Shown here one piece after another: positions 25,756 to 34,351 of a stretch of 37,500 bases of DNA (position 1 is the first letter of the stretch; every line of letters starts with the position of its first letter). Source of the stretch: Peteryoungia ipomoeae (GTDB lineage Bacteria > Pseudomonadota > Alphaproteobacteria > Rhizobiales > Rhizobiaceae); assembly GCF_004912165.1 (NCBI RefSeq), contig NZ_STGV01000011.1, positions 1-37,500 of the forward strand. The letters are read 5' to 3'. The notes under the pieces were generated by a model. The model made no database searches, was not told the origin of the DNA, and saw nothing but the letters and a program-made list of their open reading frames with translations. The position numbers were made by a program, and so were the translations under genes.

Positions 25756-26003
25756 GCGCGACCTTCGGCAATCTCCTCGTCGAGGATCTCACCTACGGTT
25801 TTGGTCGACAGTTTTCCGGCGAGCCCCTCACTGATGCGCGTATTCATCAACGTCTTTAACTCTTCCCAGGCCAGTTCTCCCTCGACGTCGCCAGGAAACA
25901 GGCGCTCAAGTGCGTACTGCTTGATTGTCTTGCCCTGCAGAGCGGCTAGCGCTTTGAGGCTTTGATGTTGTTTGTCCGTTATGTCGATCGTCAAGCGGCT
26001 CAT
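25752..26003 (-). CDS. parD: ParD-type antitoxin
   Basis: An 83-residue protein starting with a ribbon-helix-helix-like strand and helices, MSRLTIDITDKQHQSLKALAALQGKTIKQYALERLFPG (1-38), and ending in an acidic helical tail, STKTVGEILDEEIAEGRA, which in this family wraps the toxin. GGGAG lies 8 bases before the ATG at 26003. It neutralises the adjacent toxin and should autorepress the operon. A short dyad, CCACAT and ATGTGG (26029-26034 and 26043-26048), lies 25 bp upstream and is a possible operator. The cell would depend on continued expression of this gene. Confidence 0.88.
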   Translation of the reverse strand: MSRLTIDITDKQHQSLKALAALQGKTIKQYALERLFPGDVEGELAWEELKTLMNTRISEGLAGKLSTKTVGEILDEEIAEGRA

Positions 26004-26278
26004 TTCACATACTCCCGAAGTGACCGACCCACATTAGCACATATGTGGTTTAGTTGCCACCATTGCAACGTTATCGCAAGACCTCGCTTGCGGGGTTCCG
26101 TCATGTCGAGCAATTGCCAATCGGCATCTATTTGCCACTGCCAGCGCGGAACCCTAGGCCATTCAATTTGCGGGAACGTGGGCACAGTCGTGGGGTTGAA
26201 TATCCGCAAGCTCGGTGGATCATCCAAGCCACTGAAGAGACAAATCTGGCGTAACGTTAAATTATGGAACTTACGCAT
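26000..26278 (-). CDS. Possible hypothetical ORF overlapping the antitoxin start
   Basis: A 92-residue open frame, tryptophan-rich (RVPRWQWQIDADWQ, LQWWQLNHICANVGRSLREYVK), whose TGA overlaps the antitoxin ATG by 4 bp in the same way the antitoxin overlaps the toxin. Family not recognised. No ribosome site is visible before the ATG at 26278, and the frame stays open some way upstream without a good start, so it may be the tail of a decayed longer gene. The overlap is its only positional support. Confidence 0.35.
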   Translation of the reverse strand: MRKFHNLTLRQICLFSGLDDPPSLRIFNPTTVPTFPQIEWPRVPRWQWQIDADWQLLDMTEPRKRGLAITLQWWQLNHICANVGRSLREYVK

Positions 26279-26390
26279 AAGCTTTTTGCGTACTAAATGG
26301 CAGCCGCTTAGACGTGCAACTCAAGGTGCCGGAACCTTTCGTCTTCTTAGACATTGACAACATGTTGCCATATTGGGAGCAGGTTGCGGA

Positions 26391-26876
26391 ATGTCCGACC
26401 AGAACGAAGTCAGGGCCTTGGCCCTCGCCGTCTTTTCAGCTAACGGACGACTTATCAGCGCCGGGAACGAGCTTGTGGCGCATCTGGGTCTGACCAGTGC
26501 CTGGTGGCAAGTGCTTGGCGCACTGCGCTACTCGCCAGTCCCACTTCCCGCCGCATCGATCGCCCGGAATATGGGCCTGACCCGACAGGCGGTCCAGCGC
26601 ATCGTGGACGTTCTGGCGGATAAAGGCCTCATCGAATTCCAGACCAACCCGCATCATCGCCGCGCAAAGCTCGTAGTTCTGACTGCAGCAGGTCTCAAAG
26701 CCGTCACAGACGCTGAGAACGTGGTGGCACCACTGGATCAGGCAATCGCGAATAAGATCGGCAGCGACCGTCTTAGGGAAGCGATCAAAACACTCGAGGA
26801 GATGGGCTGCACCATATCTGAATGGCTCGCGCGGCCTCAGTCCCGATCCCCTGAACAGAAGGAGATACCCTTGTGA
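26391..26876 (+). CDS. MarR-family regulator
   Basis: A 161-residue winged-helix regulator. The HTH is in AASIARNMGLTRQAVQRIVDVLADKGLIEFQ (about 54-84), followed by wing residues NPHHRRAKLVVLT and a C-terminal dimerisation helix. The start at 26391 (AGG 7 bases upstream) is preferred to an in-frame TTG at 26373. Its TGA overlaps the GTG start of the NmrA-like gene (GTGA), so the regulator and oxidoreductase are translated together. It probably controls this small operon in response to a quinone-, phenol- or electrophile-like signal, by analogy with other MarR-NmrA pairs. No copy of the 20-bp TAGATGTC dyad is seen near it. Confidence 0.88.
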   Translation: MSDQNEVRALALAVFSANGRLISAGNELVAHLGLTSAWWQVLGALRYSPVPLPAASIARNMGLTRQAVQRIVDVLADKGLIEFQTNPHHRRAKLVVLTAAGLKAVTDAENVVAPLDQAIANKIGSDRLREAIKTLEEMGCTISEWLARPQSRSPEQKEIPL

Positions 26877-27736
26877 TCTTAGTATCTGGAGCCACCGGAG
26901 GCATCGGTGGCGAAGTCTGCAGGCTGCTTCATGAAGCTAAAGTCCAATTCCGTGCCATGTGCCGGAAGCCCGAACAGGTTGAGCGCTTCAAAAAAGACGG
27001 CATCGAGGCCGTGCTGGGGGATTTTGACCGCCCGGAAACACTTGCCGACGCCATGCAGGGCTGTGACCGGCTCTTTCTGATTACGCCCCCTACGCCCGAT
27101 CAGGTCGACCAGGAAACAGCGGCAATCGATGCGGCCAAGCGTGCAGGCGTCGCAAGGATCGTGAAGATCTCCGCCTCAGATGGCAATGTTCGCTCGACCG
27201 TACCCTGGGCGAAATCACACGCGCTCATCGACCATCACTTGCGCGATGCGGGGATCGGCTGGACCATTTTGAAACCCACTGCCTTCATGCAGAACTTCTT
27301 CTGGTTCAAGGATCCGATAGCGAAGGGTTTCCTGCCGCAGATCGCCGGCAAGGGATCTGTCTCTTGGGTGGACACCCGCGATGTTGCGCGCGTTGCTGCA
27401 AGGGTTTTGATTGAAGAAGGTCACAACCACGCAACCTATTTCCTGACCGGTCCGGAGACTTTGGACATGAAGGAGGCTGCATCACGCCTGTCGCAGGTGA
27501 CGAAACGAAAGGTGCGGTATCTCGATGTGCCAAACCCGATCTTCAAACTCATTCTTCGTCTGACCGGCAATTCCCGCTGGATGGCCAATGGCCTGATCGC
27601 GCAGTTCTCAGACGTTGTCGCCGGTCACCATGATATCGATCCGACCTTCGAAATCGAGCGCCTGACCGGGGTGGCGCCAAAAAGCTTCACAGCCTTCGTT
27701 CGGGACCACCGCGATGAGTTCGTCCACAGCAACTGA
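26873..27736 (+). CDS. NmrA-family NAD(P)-binding oxidoreductase
   Basis: A 287-residue atypical SDR of the NmrA/QOR2-like class. It has an N-terminal GATGGIGG cofactor motif (6-13), VLGDFDRPETLADAMQGCDRLFLITPPTP, which is standard for the family, and no Tyr-x-x-x-Lys catalytic pair in the classical place. Members act as NADPH sensors or quinone reductases. The start is GTG at 26873 with a strong AAGGAG 9-10 bases upstream inside the MarR gene; translational coupling is very likely. It is cytoplasmic. The product could reduce quinones or report redox state to a partner; sequence alone does not decide. Confidence 0.88.
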   Translation: MILVSGATGGIGGEVCRLLHEAKVQFRAMCRKPEQVERFKKDGIEAVLGDFDRPETLADAMQGCDRLFLITPPTPDQVDQETAAIDAAKRAGVARIVKISASDGNVRSTVPWAKSHALIDHHLRDAGIGWTILKPTAFMQNFFWFKDPIAKGFLPQIAGKGSVSWVDTRDVARVAARVLIEEGHNHATYFLTGPETLDMKEAASRLSQVTKRKVRYLDVPNPIFKLILRLTGNSRWMANGLIAQFSDVVAGHHDIDPTFEIERLTGVAPKSFTAFVRDHRDEFVHSN

Positions 27737-27819
27737 CACACCTTAAGGGTCAACTGCCGTTCTCACCGTTCTCACCGGTCCCACTACCACCAACACCCAA
27801 TTTAATCGGAGGCTGTTTC

Positions 27820-28632
27820 ATGGCTGCCAAAGCGTCTCGTCTTGCTCATCATACCGCAATAGTCACAGGCGCGAGCTCAGGCATTGGCCTGGCCATCGCC
27901 GAAGCTATGGCGGCGGCCGGTTGCGCTGTCGCTGTCAATTACCACTCCCACGCCGAGCCTGCCCAGGAGCTGGTCGATCGCATCGTCGAACAGGGCGGGC
28001 GGGCGATCGCGATCCAGGCTGATGTATCGAAGGAGGCGGATGTCGTTCGTCTTTTTGACGAGGCTGCAAGAGCCTTCGGACGCATTGATGTGCTGGTATC
28101 GAATTCCGGCATTCAGAAGGATGCGGCAATTGCTGACCTGTCGCTCGACGACTGGAACACCGTCATCGACATCAACCTGACAGGACAGTTCCTATGTGCA
28201 CGAGAGGCTGTGCGACGCTTCCGTGCCCAGCCGACGAGCGGACGCCCGGCCCGAAGTGCAGGCGTCATCATCACCATGAGCTCGGTCCACGAAACCATTC
28301 CATGGGCGGGTCACATCAACTACGCGTCAGCCAAGGGTGGCGTTCACATGTTCACGCGAACGCTTGCACAAGAGGTTGCATCCGATGGGATCAGGGTGAA
28401 TGCCATCGCACCTGGGGCCATCAAGACACCAATCAACAGAGACGCTTGGGAGAGCAATGAGGAATTGACGAAATTGCTCAGGCTCATCCCCTACGGTCGC
28501 ATCGGTGAGCCAGGGGACGTGGCAAAGGCGGCCGTGTGGCTGGCATCCGACGAGGCCGACTACGTCACCGGGACCACGCTCTACATTGATGGTGGCATGT
28601 CCCTATATCCGGAGTTTCGTGACAATGGTTGA
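27820..28632 (+). CDS. Short-chain dehydrogenase, glucose 1-dehydrogenase-like
   Basis: A 270-residue classical SDR. Cofactor motif GASSGIG is at 17-23, SNSG at 94-97 replaces the usual NNAG, and catalytic Ser154/155, Tyr168 and Lys172 (YASAK) are present. The C-terminal VTGTTLYIDGGMSLYPEF is the pattern of glucose 1-dehydrogenase-like SDRs. GGAGG lies 7 bases before the ATG. Its last 8 bases overlap the start of the GH15 gene, so the two are co-translated. Together they could release and oxidise glucose from trehalose or a glucan, which is inference. An N-terminal tail of 10 residues is non-conserved. Confidence 0.9.
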   Translation: MAAKASRLAHHTAIVTGASSGIGLAIAEAMAAAGCAVAVNYHSHAEPAQELVDRIVEQGGRAIAIQADVSKEADVVRLFDEAARAFGRIDVLVSNSGIQKDAAIADLSLDDWNTVIDINLTGQFLCAREAVRRFRAQPTSGRPARSAGVIITMSSVHETIPWAGHINYASAKGGVHMFTRTLAQEVASDGIRVNAIAPGAIKTPINRDAWESNEELTKLLRLIPYGRIGEPGDVAKAAVWLASDEADYVTGTTLYIDGGMSLYPEFRDNG

Positions 28633-30436
28633 GCAACTTCGTACGATTGGCGATCATGGCATCATTGGTGACCTTGAAACCGCAGCTTTGGTCGCGCGTG
28701 ATGGAACGATCGACTATCTGTGTTGGCCGGCCCTCGATAGTCCGAGCATCTTTGCCGATCTGCTGAATAGCGGCAAAGGTGGGGCTTTCGAAATCAAGCC
28801 TGAGCTAGATAATCCTCGCCACTTTCAACTCTATGTCCCTGACACCAATGTCTTGGTCACACGCTTCATGGCCAAGAGCGGCAGTGCGGAAGTTTTGGAT
28901 CTCATGCCACAGCCGGAGGCCCGCATGCGAGCAGGCCGCTGCGCGCGTAGTCTTATTCGCCGGATAACCGTGACCAGCGGGAAAGTGACCTTCACGGTGC
29001 GTTGCGCGCCGCGGTTCGACTATGCTCGCGAGATCCCTGAGGTGGCCGCCATCGAAGGTGGCGTAAGCTTCCAGGGCGAAGATCTTTCGCTGTGTCTTTT
29101 CGCCTCGGTCCCGCTTGAACCCAATTCTGAGGACGCGAGTGCGCGATTGACCCTGTCGAAGGGAGAAAGCGCATGGTTCGTCCTGGGCGATGATACCATG
29201 ACACCACCGGATGACGCCCTCGTGTCGTCGCTGATTGAGGAAGCGATCAACGCGTGGCGCTCATGGCAGGGGAAGTCGACCTACAAAGGGCGCTGGCGCG
29301 AACAGGTGCTTCGCTCCGCACTCACGCTGAAGCTGTTGACCTCGGCGCGCTACGGTTCAATCGCGGCCGCAGCCACATTCTCTTTGCCTGAGGCGCTGGG
29401 TGCAGGACGCAACTGGGACTATCGGGCGACCTGGATTCGTGACGCCTCATTCACTGTCTATGCGTTTATGCGGCTCGGCTTCGTTGAGGAGGCCGAGCAC
29501 TTCAATCGATGGGTCAGCGAGCGCGTCGGAAATTGCGACCGTTCCTCTCCATTGCGCATTATGTACGCGCTCGACGGGTCGGCGATGGCCGATGAACGCG
29601 AGCTATCGCATCTTGCGGGTTACGCAGAGAGCCAACCGGTTCGCATTGGCAATGCCGCCCATGCGCAAACGCAGTTGGACATCTTTGGCGAACTCCTCGA
29701 CAGTGTCTATCTCTCGAACAAATATGGCTCTGCGATCAGCCATGACGGGTGGGAGCATGTCCGTACTATCATCGATCATGTGGTCGAGCATTGGCATGAG
29801 CCGGATGCTGGTATCTGGGAGATGCGCTCCAAGCCGCGCCATTTCCTTCACTCCCGATTGATGTGCTGGGTTGCACTTGACCGTGCGATCCGGCTGGCCA
29901 GAAAACGTTCGCTCGCCGCCCCGCTCGTCGCGTGGACCGAGACCCGTGACGCGATCGCCGGTGATATCTGGGACAACTTCCGCCATCCCGAGCACGGTTA
30001 TTTCGTGCAGGAGCGCGGTGGGACTGAGCTTGACGCGGCTCTGCTGATGATGCCGCTCGTCCGGTTTGTTTCTTCCAGCGACCCGATCTGGCTCAAGACG
30101 CTTGATGCCATTGGTGAACAGCTGTGTGACGACGGGCTGGTGTATCGCTATCGCGGCGCAGATGGCCTGGAGGGAGAAGAAGGCGCCTTTACCACCTGCA
30201 CTTTCTGGTATGCGGAATGTCTTGCACGTGCGGGGCGTCTTGAGGAGGCACAGATGAACCTGGCAAAGGGTCTCGCCTATGCCAACCACCTGGGACTATT
30301 CGCGGAAGAAGTCGATGTCCGCGGCCTTCCGCTTGGCAACTTCCCCCAAGCGCTCAGCCATCTGGCCTTCATCAGCGCCGCCTATTTTCTCGACCGACGG
30401 CTTGATCCCACACATCGGCCGAGTTGGCAGCCTTGA
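28625..30436 (+). CDS. GH15 family trehalase/glucoamylase-like hydrolase
   Basis: A 603-residue cytoplasmic glycoside hydrolase of family GH15. The N-terminal beta-sandwich begins with the hallmark HGIIGDLETAALVARDGTIDYLCWP. The (alpha/alpha)6 barrel carries GRNWDYRATWIRD (261-273), GIWEMR with likely general acid Glu399, and EEGAFTTCTFWYAE with likely base Glu518 or Glu519. No signal peptide is present, as in bacterial GH15 trehalases and related intracellular enzymes. Inverting hydrolysis to beta-glucose is the family mechanism. The start at 28625 (CCGGAG about 10 bases upstream) overlaps the SDR stop by 8 bp; a start at 28505 would lie deep in that gene. The exact glucoside is uncertain. 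Confidence 0.92.
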   Translation: MVEQLRTIGDHGIIGDLETAALVARDGTIDYLCWPALDSPSIFADLLNSGKGGAFEIKPELDNPRHFQLYVPDTNVLVTRFMAKSGSAEVLDLMPQPEARMRAGRCARSLIRRITVTSGKVTFTVRCAPRFDYAREIPEVAAIEGGVSFQGEDLSLCLFASVPLEPNSEDASARLTLSKGESAWFVLGDDTMTPPDDALVSSLIEEAINAWRSWQGKSTYKGRWREQVLRSALTLKLLTSARYGSIAAAATFSLPEALGAGRNWDYRATWIRDASFTVYAFMRLGFVEEAEHFNRWVSERVGNCDRSSPLRIMYALDGSAMADERELSHLAGYAESQPVRIGNAAHAQTQLDIFGELLDSVYLSNKYGSAISHDGWEHVRTIIDHVVEHWHEPDAGIWEMRSKPRHFLHSRLMCWVALDRAIRLARKRSLAAPLVAWTETRDAIAGDIWDNFRHPEHGYFVQERGGTELDAALLMMPLVRFVSSSDPIWLKTLDAIGEQLCDDGLVYRYRGADGLEGEEGAFTTCTFWYAECLARAGRLEEAQMNLAKGLAYANHLGLFAEEVDVRGLPLGNFPQALSHLAFISAAYFLDRRLDPTHRPSWQP

Positions 30437-30591
30437 TGCCTGCCTCGCCCTATCCAGGTCATGCCTCAAGAGGAGCTTCGCTGGTCCCAGCGCCACATAT
30501 ATCATGACGGTGAACTGAGTTCTTTCAAGGCAGCGTTACGGCTCACCTCACATTGGTGGTCCACTCGAACATATGAAACTGAGAGAGTATA

Positions 30592-31185
30592 ATGCATATC
30601 CTCATTGTTACAGCTCATCCTGATCCTCATTCGTACACGCACGCCATCGTCTCCAGTCTGCGCGAGGGGATCGAGACGGTATCAGGTGTGACTCATGAAA
30701 TACTGGATCTGGTAGAAGCCGATTTTGACTCCAGGTTTTCATCCCGCGACAATGACGTGTTCCATGGCCGAGGACAGGTGTCTGACGATGTACGCGCCGA
30801 GCAACTTCGAATTGACCGAGCAGACGTGCTTGTGTTGGTCTTCCCGGTTTACTGGTGGTCGATGCCCGCCATCATGAAAGGCTGGATCGACCGAGTGTTC
30901 ATCGCAGGCTGGGCTTTCAATGAAGATCCTGAAAAGGGTATTACCCGACTGCTAGGTCGACTTAAAGGACGGATCGTTGCGATCGGAGGGGCTGATCGGG
31001 GTACGTATGAGCGTCGCCGTTATCTCGATGCAATGCAGGCCCAGATTGCGCAGGGGATCTTTGGTTATTGCGGGATGGAGACCCTGGGCTTTGACCTCTT
31101 GCTTCCTTCTGATGACCAAGACCGCAAAGAGGCTCTTCAAAGAGCGTTCGAAATAGGACGAAGCACTGCCGAAGCTGAGCTGTAA
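30592..31185 (+). CDS. Flavodoxin-fold NAD(P)H quinone oxidoreductase
   Basis: A 197-residue protein of the Flavodoxin_2 (MdaB/KefF/NQO-like) family. The flavin-binding start is MHILIVTAHPDPHSYTHA, the second phosphate/ring segment is VFPVYWWSMPAIMKGWIDRVF (about 84-104), and the third is GGADRGTYERR near 139-149. It performs two-electron reduction of quinones or nitroaromatics with FMN or FAD, avoiding radical formation. A weak GAGAG precedes the ATG. It appears monocistronic, 155 bp after the GH15 gene, with no operator recognised. The redox theme fits the nearby SoxR and NmrA-type genes but no direct link is visible. Confidence 0.9.
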   Translation: MHILIVTAHPDPHSYTHAIVSSLREGIETVSGVTHEILDLVEADFDSRFSSRDNDVFHGRGQVSDDVRAEQLRIDRADVLVLVFPVYWWSMPAIMKGWIDRVFIAGWAFNEDPEKGITRLLGRLKGRIVAIGGADRGTYERRRYLDAMQAQIAQGIFGYCGMETLGFDLLLPSDDQDRKEALQRAFEIGRSTAEAEL

Positions 31186-31225
31186 GATGTGACTCTGTTC
31201 ACTTTTGAGGTGCAACAGTGATCTG

Positions 31226-32017
31226 ATGTGTCCCAATGCCTTTGCGTTTGCCGCAGTAGCAGTTGCCGCACTCTGGGTCCCCGGATCCGTGCAAGCTGGA
31301 CCATTACCGGATGAAGGTACCGTCGACTACCAGCTTGGCGGCGGCTACCCGCCGCCTCCCGGCGTCACGATCATCGTGCGCGATAGCACAGACAAGCCGG
31401 AGCCGGGACTGTTTAACATCTGCTACGTCAATGGGTTTCAGACGCAGCCTGGCGAGGTATGGCCCAAGGCACTACTCGTGCCCGGGCCGGATGGGCAACC
31501 GCTGGTCGACCCGGGGTGGCCAGATGAGTTTCTGTTGGACGTGTCAACGGAGAGAAGCAGGGAGCTCAACCTTACCCGTATCGAACCCTCGATCCAGGTG
31601 TGCGCCCGCAAGGGCTTTGACGCGGTCGAGTTCGATAACCTTGATTCTTACACCCGTTCGCGTGGTCACCTTAACCGAACCGACGCCCTAGTTTTTGCGA
31701 AGTTGCTCGTTGCCACCGCTCGCAAATATGGCCTGACTGCAGGTCAGAAGAACGCGAGCGAGCTGGGCACAGAGGGACGCGATGAGGCAGGGTTTTCGTT
31801 CGCGATAGTGGAGGAGTGTGATCGTTGGCGGGAATGCGATGCCTACACAAGCGTCTATGGAGCTACGCAGGTCATCTACATTGAGTATGCTGACGATCTT
31901 CGGATTGACTTTGCGACAGCCTGTGCACAACCGCAACGCCCTCGAAAAATGATAATCCGGGATAGGATGCTGCTGCCTGCGGGGTCCGCAGACCAGGATT
32001 TCCGAACATGCGACTAG
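31226..32017 (+). CDS. Secreted GH114-like polygalactosaminidase-family protein
   Basis: A 263-residue protein with a signal peptide (about 1-24, cleavage after VQA) and one TIM-barrel domain of the GH114 (endo-alpha-1,4-polygalactosaminidase) family. Motifs are VDYQLGGGYPPPPGVTIIVRD, FNICYVNGFQTQP, KGFDAVEFDNLDSYTRS with Glu135/Asp137, AGQKNASEL, and IVEECDRWRECDAY with Glu196/Glu197. Two acidic clusters at strand ends match the expected active site. The start at 31226 puts the signal peptide first; an in-frame TTG at 31205 would add seven residues. Members cut galactosamine-rich exopolysaccharide, so a role in biofilm or envelope matrix turnover is plausible but the polymer is unproven. Confidence 0.82.
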   Translation: MCPNAFAFAAVAVAALWVPGSVQAGPLPDEGTVDYQLGGGYPPPPGVTIIVRDSTDKPEPGLFNICYVNGFQTQPGEVWPKALLVPGPDGQPLVDPGWPDEFLLDVSTERSRELNLTRIEPSIQVCARKGFDAVEFDNLDSYTRSRGHLNRTDALVFAKLLVATARKYGLTAGQKNASELGTEGRDEAGFSFAIVEECDRWRECDAYTSVYGATQVIYIEYADDLRIDFATACAQPQRPRKMIIRDRMLLPAGSADQDFRTCD

Positions 32018-32354
32018 GAACAAACTCGGCCGTTGCCAGTCGACTTTGCACTCACCTGCACAATCCGCCCGCCAGGGATCAGCAACCCTAGTCGATGCTG
32101 GCGTGCCGAGAAGCAATCGGACGCAACTCTCGCCACAGATCCCGCATTCAACATAGCGGGTGGGCCTCCGTCTTGATTGCCAGGATACGCATCTCGGAAT
32201 AAACCGCGATTGGCAGGTTCCGGCGAGTGTCGAGGACTTCTGCTGGCGCGAAGGCGTGAAGCGACTTAACGTCACTAGCTCCTTTCGAAATCCATGTGAC
32301 TTCGCACATCGGAGAGGCGCCAACTATGCGACGCCAACCCGGGAAGAGTGCTCT
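32018..32354. other. Gap without recognisable gene
   Basis: About 340 bp between the convergent GH114-like and SoxR genes. Open frames reaching into it come from the opposite strands of those genes. I see no clear hairpin terminator or family-like peptide. Confidence 0.5.
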
Positions 32355-32786
32355 TCATTCGAGCAGGGTTGCTCCAGCTCCCCTTTCCGCCAACACGTCG
32401 CCTGGATTGCGCAGCGGACAGTCCTTAAGGGACAGGCAACCGCAGCCGATGCAGCCCTGCATTTGATCGCGAAGCTGGGAAAGGCCCTTGATGCGATCAT
32501 TCAGTCGATCGGCCCAGTTCGCAGACATCCTTCCCCATTCCTCTGCCGTCGGGGCACGGTCCTCAGGTAGGGAGGACATCGTGGCCCTGATCTCCGCTAG
32601 AGAGATTCCGGCGCGTTGCGCTATTTTTATGATGGCCACATGTCGCAGCAGGCCGCGCGGGTACCTTCTCTGGTTACCCTTGGTCCGCCGAGACGTGATC
32701 AGACCCTTCTTTTCGTAGAAATGCAGGGTCGAGATGGACACCCCGGACCGCTGCGCCATTTCGCCGATTGTGAGTTCGTTGGGCAT
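32355..32786 (-). CDS. soxR: Redox-sensing MerR-family activator SoxR
   Basis: A 143-residue SoxR. The MerR HTH comes first ([31 protein letters not shown]), and the [2Fe-2S] ligand cluster is Cys112, Cys115, Cys117 and Cys123 in [17 protein letters not shown], identical in spacing to known SoxR proteins. Oxidation of the cluster by redox-cycling drugs untwists target promoters with long spacers. The start at 32786 gives the standard N-terminus (AGGA about 10 bases upstream); in-frame ATGs at 32831 and 32852 have no ribosome site. It diverges from an MFS pump gene, and a SoxR-like operator lies in between. No soxS is seen, as usual outside enterics, where SoxR activates transporters directly. 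Confidence 0.95.
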   Translation of the reverse strand: MPNELTIGEMAQRSGVSISTLHFYEKKGLITSRRTKGNQRRYPRGLLRHVAIIKIAQRAGISLAEIRATMSSLPEDRAPTAEEWGRMSANWADRLNDRIKGLSQLRDQMQGCIGCGCLSLKDCPLRNPGDVLAERGAGATLLE

Positions 32787-32860
32787 TCGAGCTTGATCCT
32801 GAGTGATATCCGAATGGAAAAATCTGCTCATCTTAGAGATCGCATAGGGCATTGATTATG

Positions 32861-32893
32861 CCTTGACCTAAACCATGGTCAAGGTTTGATAAG
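32861..32893 (+). promoter_or_regulatory. SoxR box and 19-bp-spacer promoter of MFS gene
   Basis: An 8-bp inverted repeat, CCTTGACC and GGTCAAGG (32861-32868 and 32877-32884), surrounds an 8-bp centre. It lies between -35 TTGACC (32863-32868) and -10 GATAAG (32888-32893). The spacer is 19 bp, too long for ordinary initiation and typical of MerR/SoxR-activated promoters. It points toward the MFS gene. Confidence 0.82.
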
Positions 32894-33013
32894 CCTTCCT
32901 GTCGCTGACGACACGTCGCGATCCGCGCCACAACCAGTCGGCCAGACGCTTTCCGCATCTGACCTGACCTGGCCATGAGCGGCTTCTTACCAGTCAGAAC
33001 AAACAGGAAGCAC

Positions 33014-34228
33014 ATGTCCCGTAATACTGTCCCACGCTCATCGCCCTCCCCCCTTCCAGTCGCACAGTCTCAGGCCAAGTGGCCCGCAGTCGGTGCATTG
33101 GCCTTCACATTGTTCGGTCTTGTGGCCAGTGAACTAATTCCGATCGGACTGATCCCTCCCATGGCAGCCGATCTGGATGTCAGCGGGGGCGCCGCCGGTC
33201 AGGCAATCACAGCCACTGCTGTCGTTGCCGCCATCACCGGCCCGTTACTTGTGTTAACCTCTAGTCGTGTCGAACGGCAGAAGGTGATGTGGCTGCTCTG
33301 CCTCTTCTTCTTGGCGGCGACGTCCCTTTCCGCCTTGGCGACCAGCTTGCCGCTTCTGCTGATTGCTCGGGCTTTGTTGGGCGTAGCGCTCGGGGGCACG
33401 TGGGCGATGGCTATTGCACTCGCGATGCGGCTGGTACCCGAGGCCTCCGTTCCACGTGCCCTGGCAGTCATCTTCACCGGCGTCTCCATAGCGAACATAA
33501 TCGCAGCGCCCGTCGGCGCATGGTTAAGTGACTTGCTGAGCTGGCGTACCGCATTCGCCCTATCGGCGGGTTTCGCGCTTGTCGCACTCATCGGTCAGAT
33601 CGCCACCATCCCTAGCCTTCCGGCAGCTGCCCCACCCACACTCAATTCGTTTCGAGCGACGCTTCGAAGACCCGCTATCTTTGTCGGCTTGGTGACCACG
33701 TTTTTGGTCCTGTGTGGCAATACGGCGGGCATCGCGTTTCTGCGGCCCTATCTGGAAGGTGGTGCACTTGATATAAATCTCATTTCGGGTGTGCTCCTGG
33801 TTTTTGGGATCTCTGGGTTTCTGGGCAATTTGGCCGGCGGATCGCTATCGGCGCGCAGTCCCGCCATTACTGCGGGGGGCGGTGCGCTCGCGATCGCAAT
33901 AGGGACGGCTGTTCTGGCGAGCCAAGGACAAGTAACCGCATTGGTGATAGCTGCCACAGCCCTTTGGGGATTAGGCTTTGGTGCGTTTCCCGTCGCCATC
34001 TCCAGTTGGAACGCGAAAGCTGCGCCCGATCAGGCTGAGAGCGCTGGTGCTATCTTGTCGACAGCTTTTCAAGTTGCGATAGCCAGTGGCGGGGTCGTCG
34101 GGGGAATTCTCATTGACAGTCTAGGCGCTGCTGCTCCGATTCACAGCGCGGCAGCCGCGGCTGCAATGGGAGCTGCAGTGATGCTGTTGATCGGCCGTCG
34201 ATGGGAAACACGAGAGACCGCTGCCTGA
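33014..34228 (+). CDS. MFS-family drug/nucleoside-type efflux transporter
   Basis: A 404-residue DHA1-type major facilitator with twelve predicted membrane segments. The helix-1 region FTLFGLVASELIPIGLIPPMAADLDVS and the loop 2-3 area match the AraJ/NepI/YdhP branch, where the first helix ends in a conserved glutamate (SELIP). Helix 5 carries a glycine-rich antiporter-type segment (APVGAWLSDLLSWR). It exports small molecules by H+ antiport. The start at 33014 is chosen for AGGAAG 5 bases upstream; the in-frame ATG at 32975 has none. It lies directly under the SoxR box, so it should be induced by redox-cycling compounds and may expel them. The substrate is unknown. Confidence 0.9.
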   Translation: MSRNTVPRSSPSPLPVAQSQAKWPAVGALAFTLFGLVASELIPIGLIPPMAADLDVSGGAAGQAITATAVVAAITGPLLVLTSSRVERQKVMWLLCLFFLAATSLSALATSLPLLLIARALLGVALGGTWAMAIALAMRLVPEASVPRALAVIFTGVSIANIIAAPVGAWLSDLLSWRTAFALSAGFALVALIGQIATIPSLPAAAPPTLNSFRATLRRPAIFVGLVTTFLVLCGNTAGIAFLRPYLEGGALDINLISGVLLVFGISGFLGNLAGGSLSARSPAITAGGGALAIAIGTAVLASQGQVTALVIAATALWGLGFGAFPVAISSWNAKAAPDQAESAGAILSTAFQVAIASGGVVGGILIDSLGAAAPIHSAAAAAAMGAAVMLLIGRRWETRETAA

Positions 34229-34273
34229 CTCCCCTGCCCGTTTAGCTCAAGCCTTGTGTTTTCAAACTAAGAA

Positions 34274-34299
34274 CGCCGCGCGTCGAAGAATGCGCGGCG
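34274..34299. terminator. GC hairpin after MFS gene
   Basis: A perfect 8-bp GC stem, CGCCGCGC and GCGCGGCG, with a 10-base loop, 45 bp after the MFS stop. No U-tract follows, so it is a weak terminator candidate. Confidence 0.35.
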
Positions 34300-34343
34300 A
34301 CTATCATCATCGATGGCTCCCGCGAACATCGACATCGCTACGC

Positions 34344-34351
34344 ATTACACG
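34344..34351. repeat. Target-site duplication, left copy (ATTACACG)
   Basis: ATTACACG directly abuts the left terminal inverted repeat of the IS66 element and is identical to 37313-37320. Eight bp is the duplication length of the IS66 family. Confidence 0.92.

Noticed and set aside
26272..26293. TACGCA/TGCGTA dyad resembling a XerC/XerD or resolvase site.
   Set aside because: The second arm and 6-bp spacer of a dif-like site are not present, and no recombinase gene is nearby.
31688..32323. A 211-codon minus-strand frame across the GH114-like gene end.
   Set aside because: Over half of it is the antisense of a well-supported gene, and the rest has no recognisable domain or start signal.
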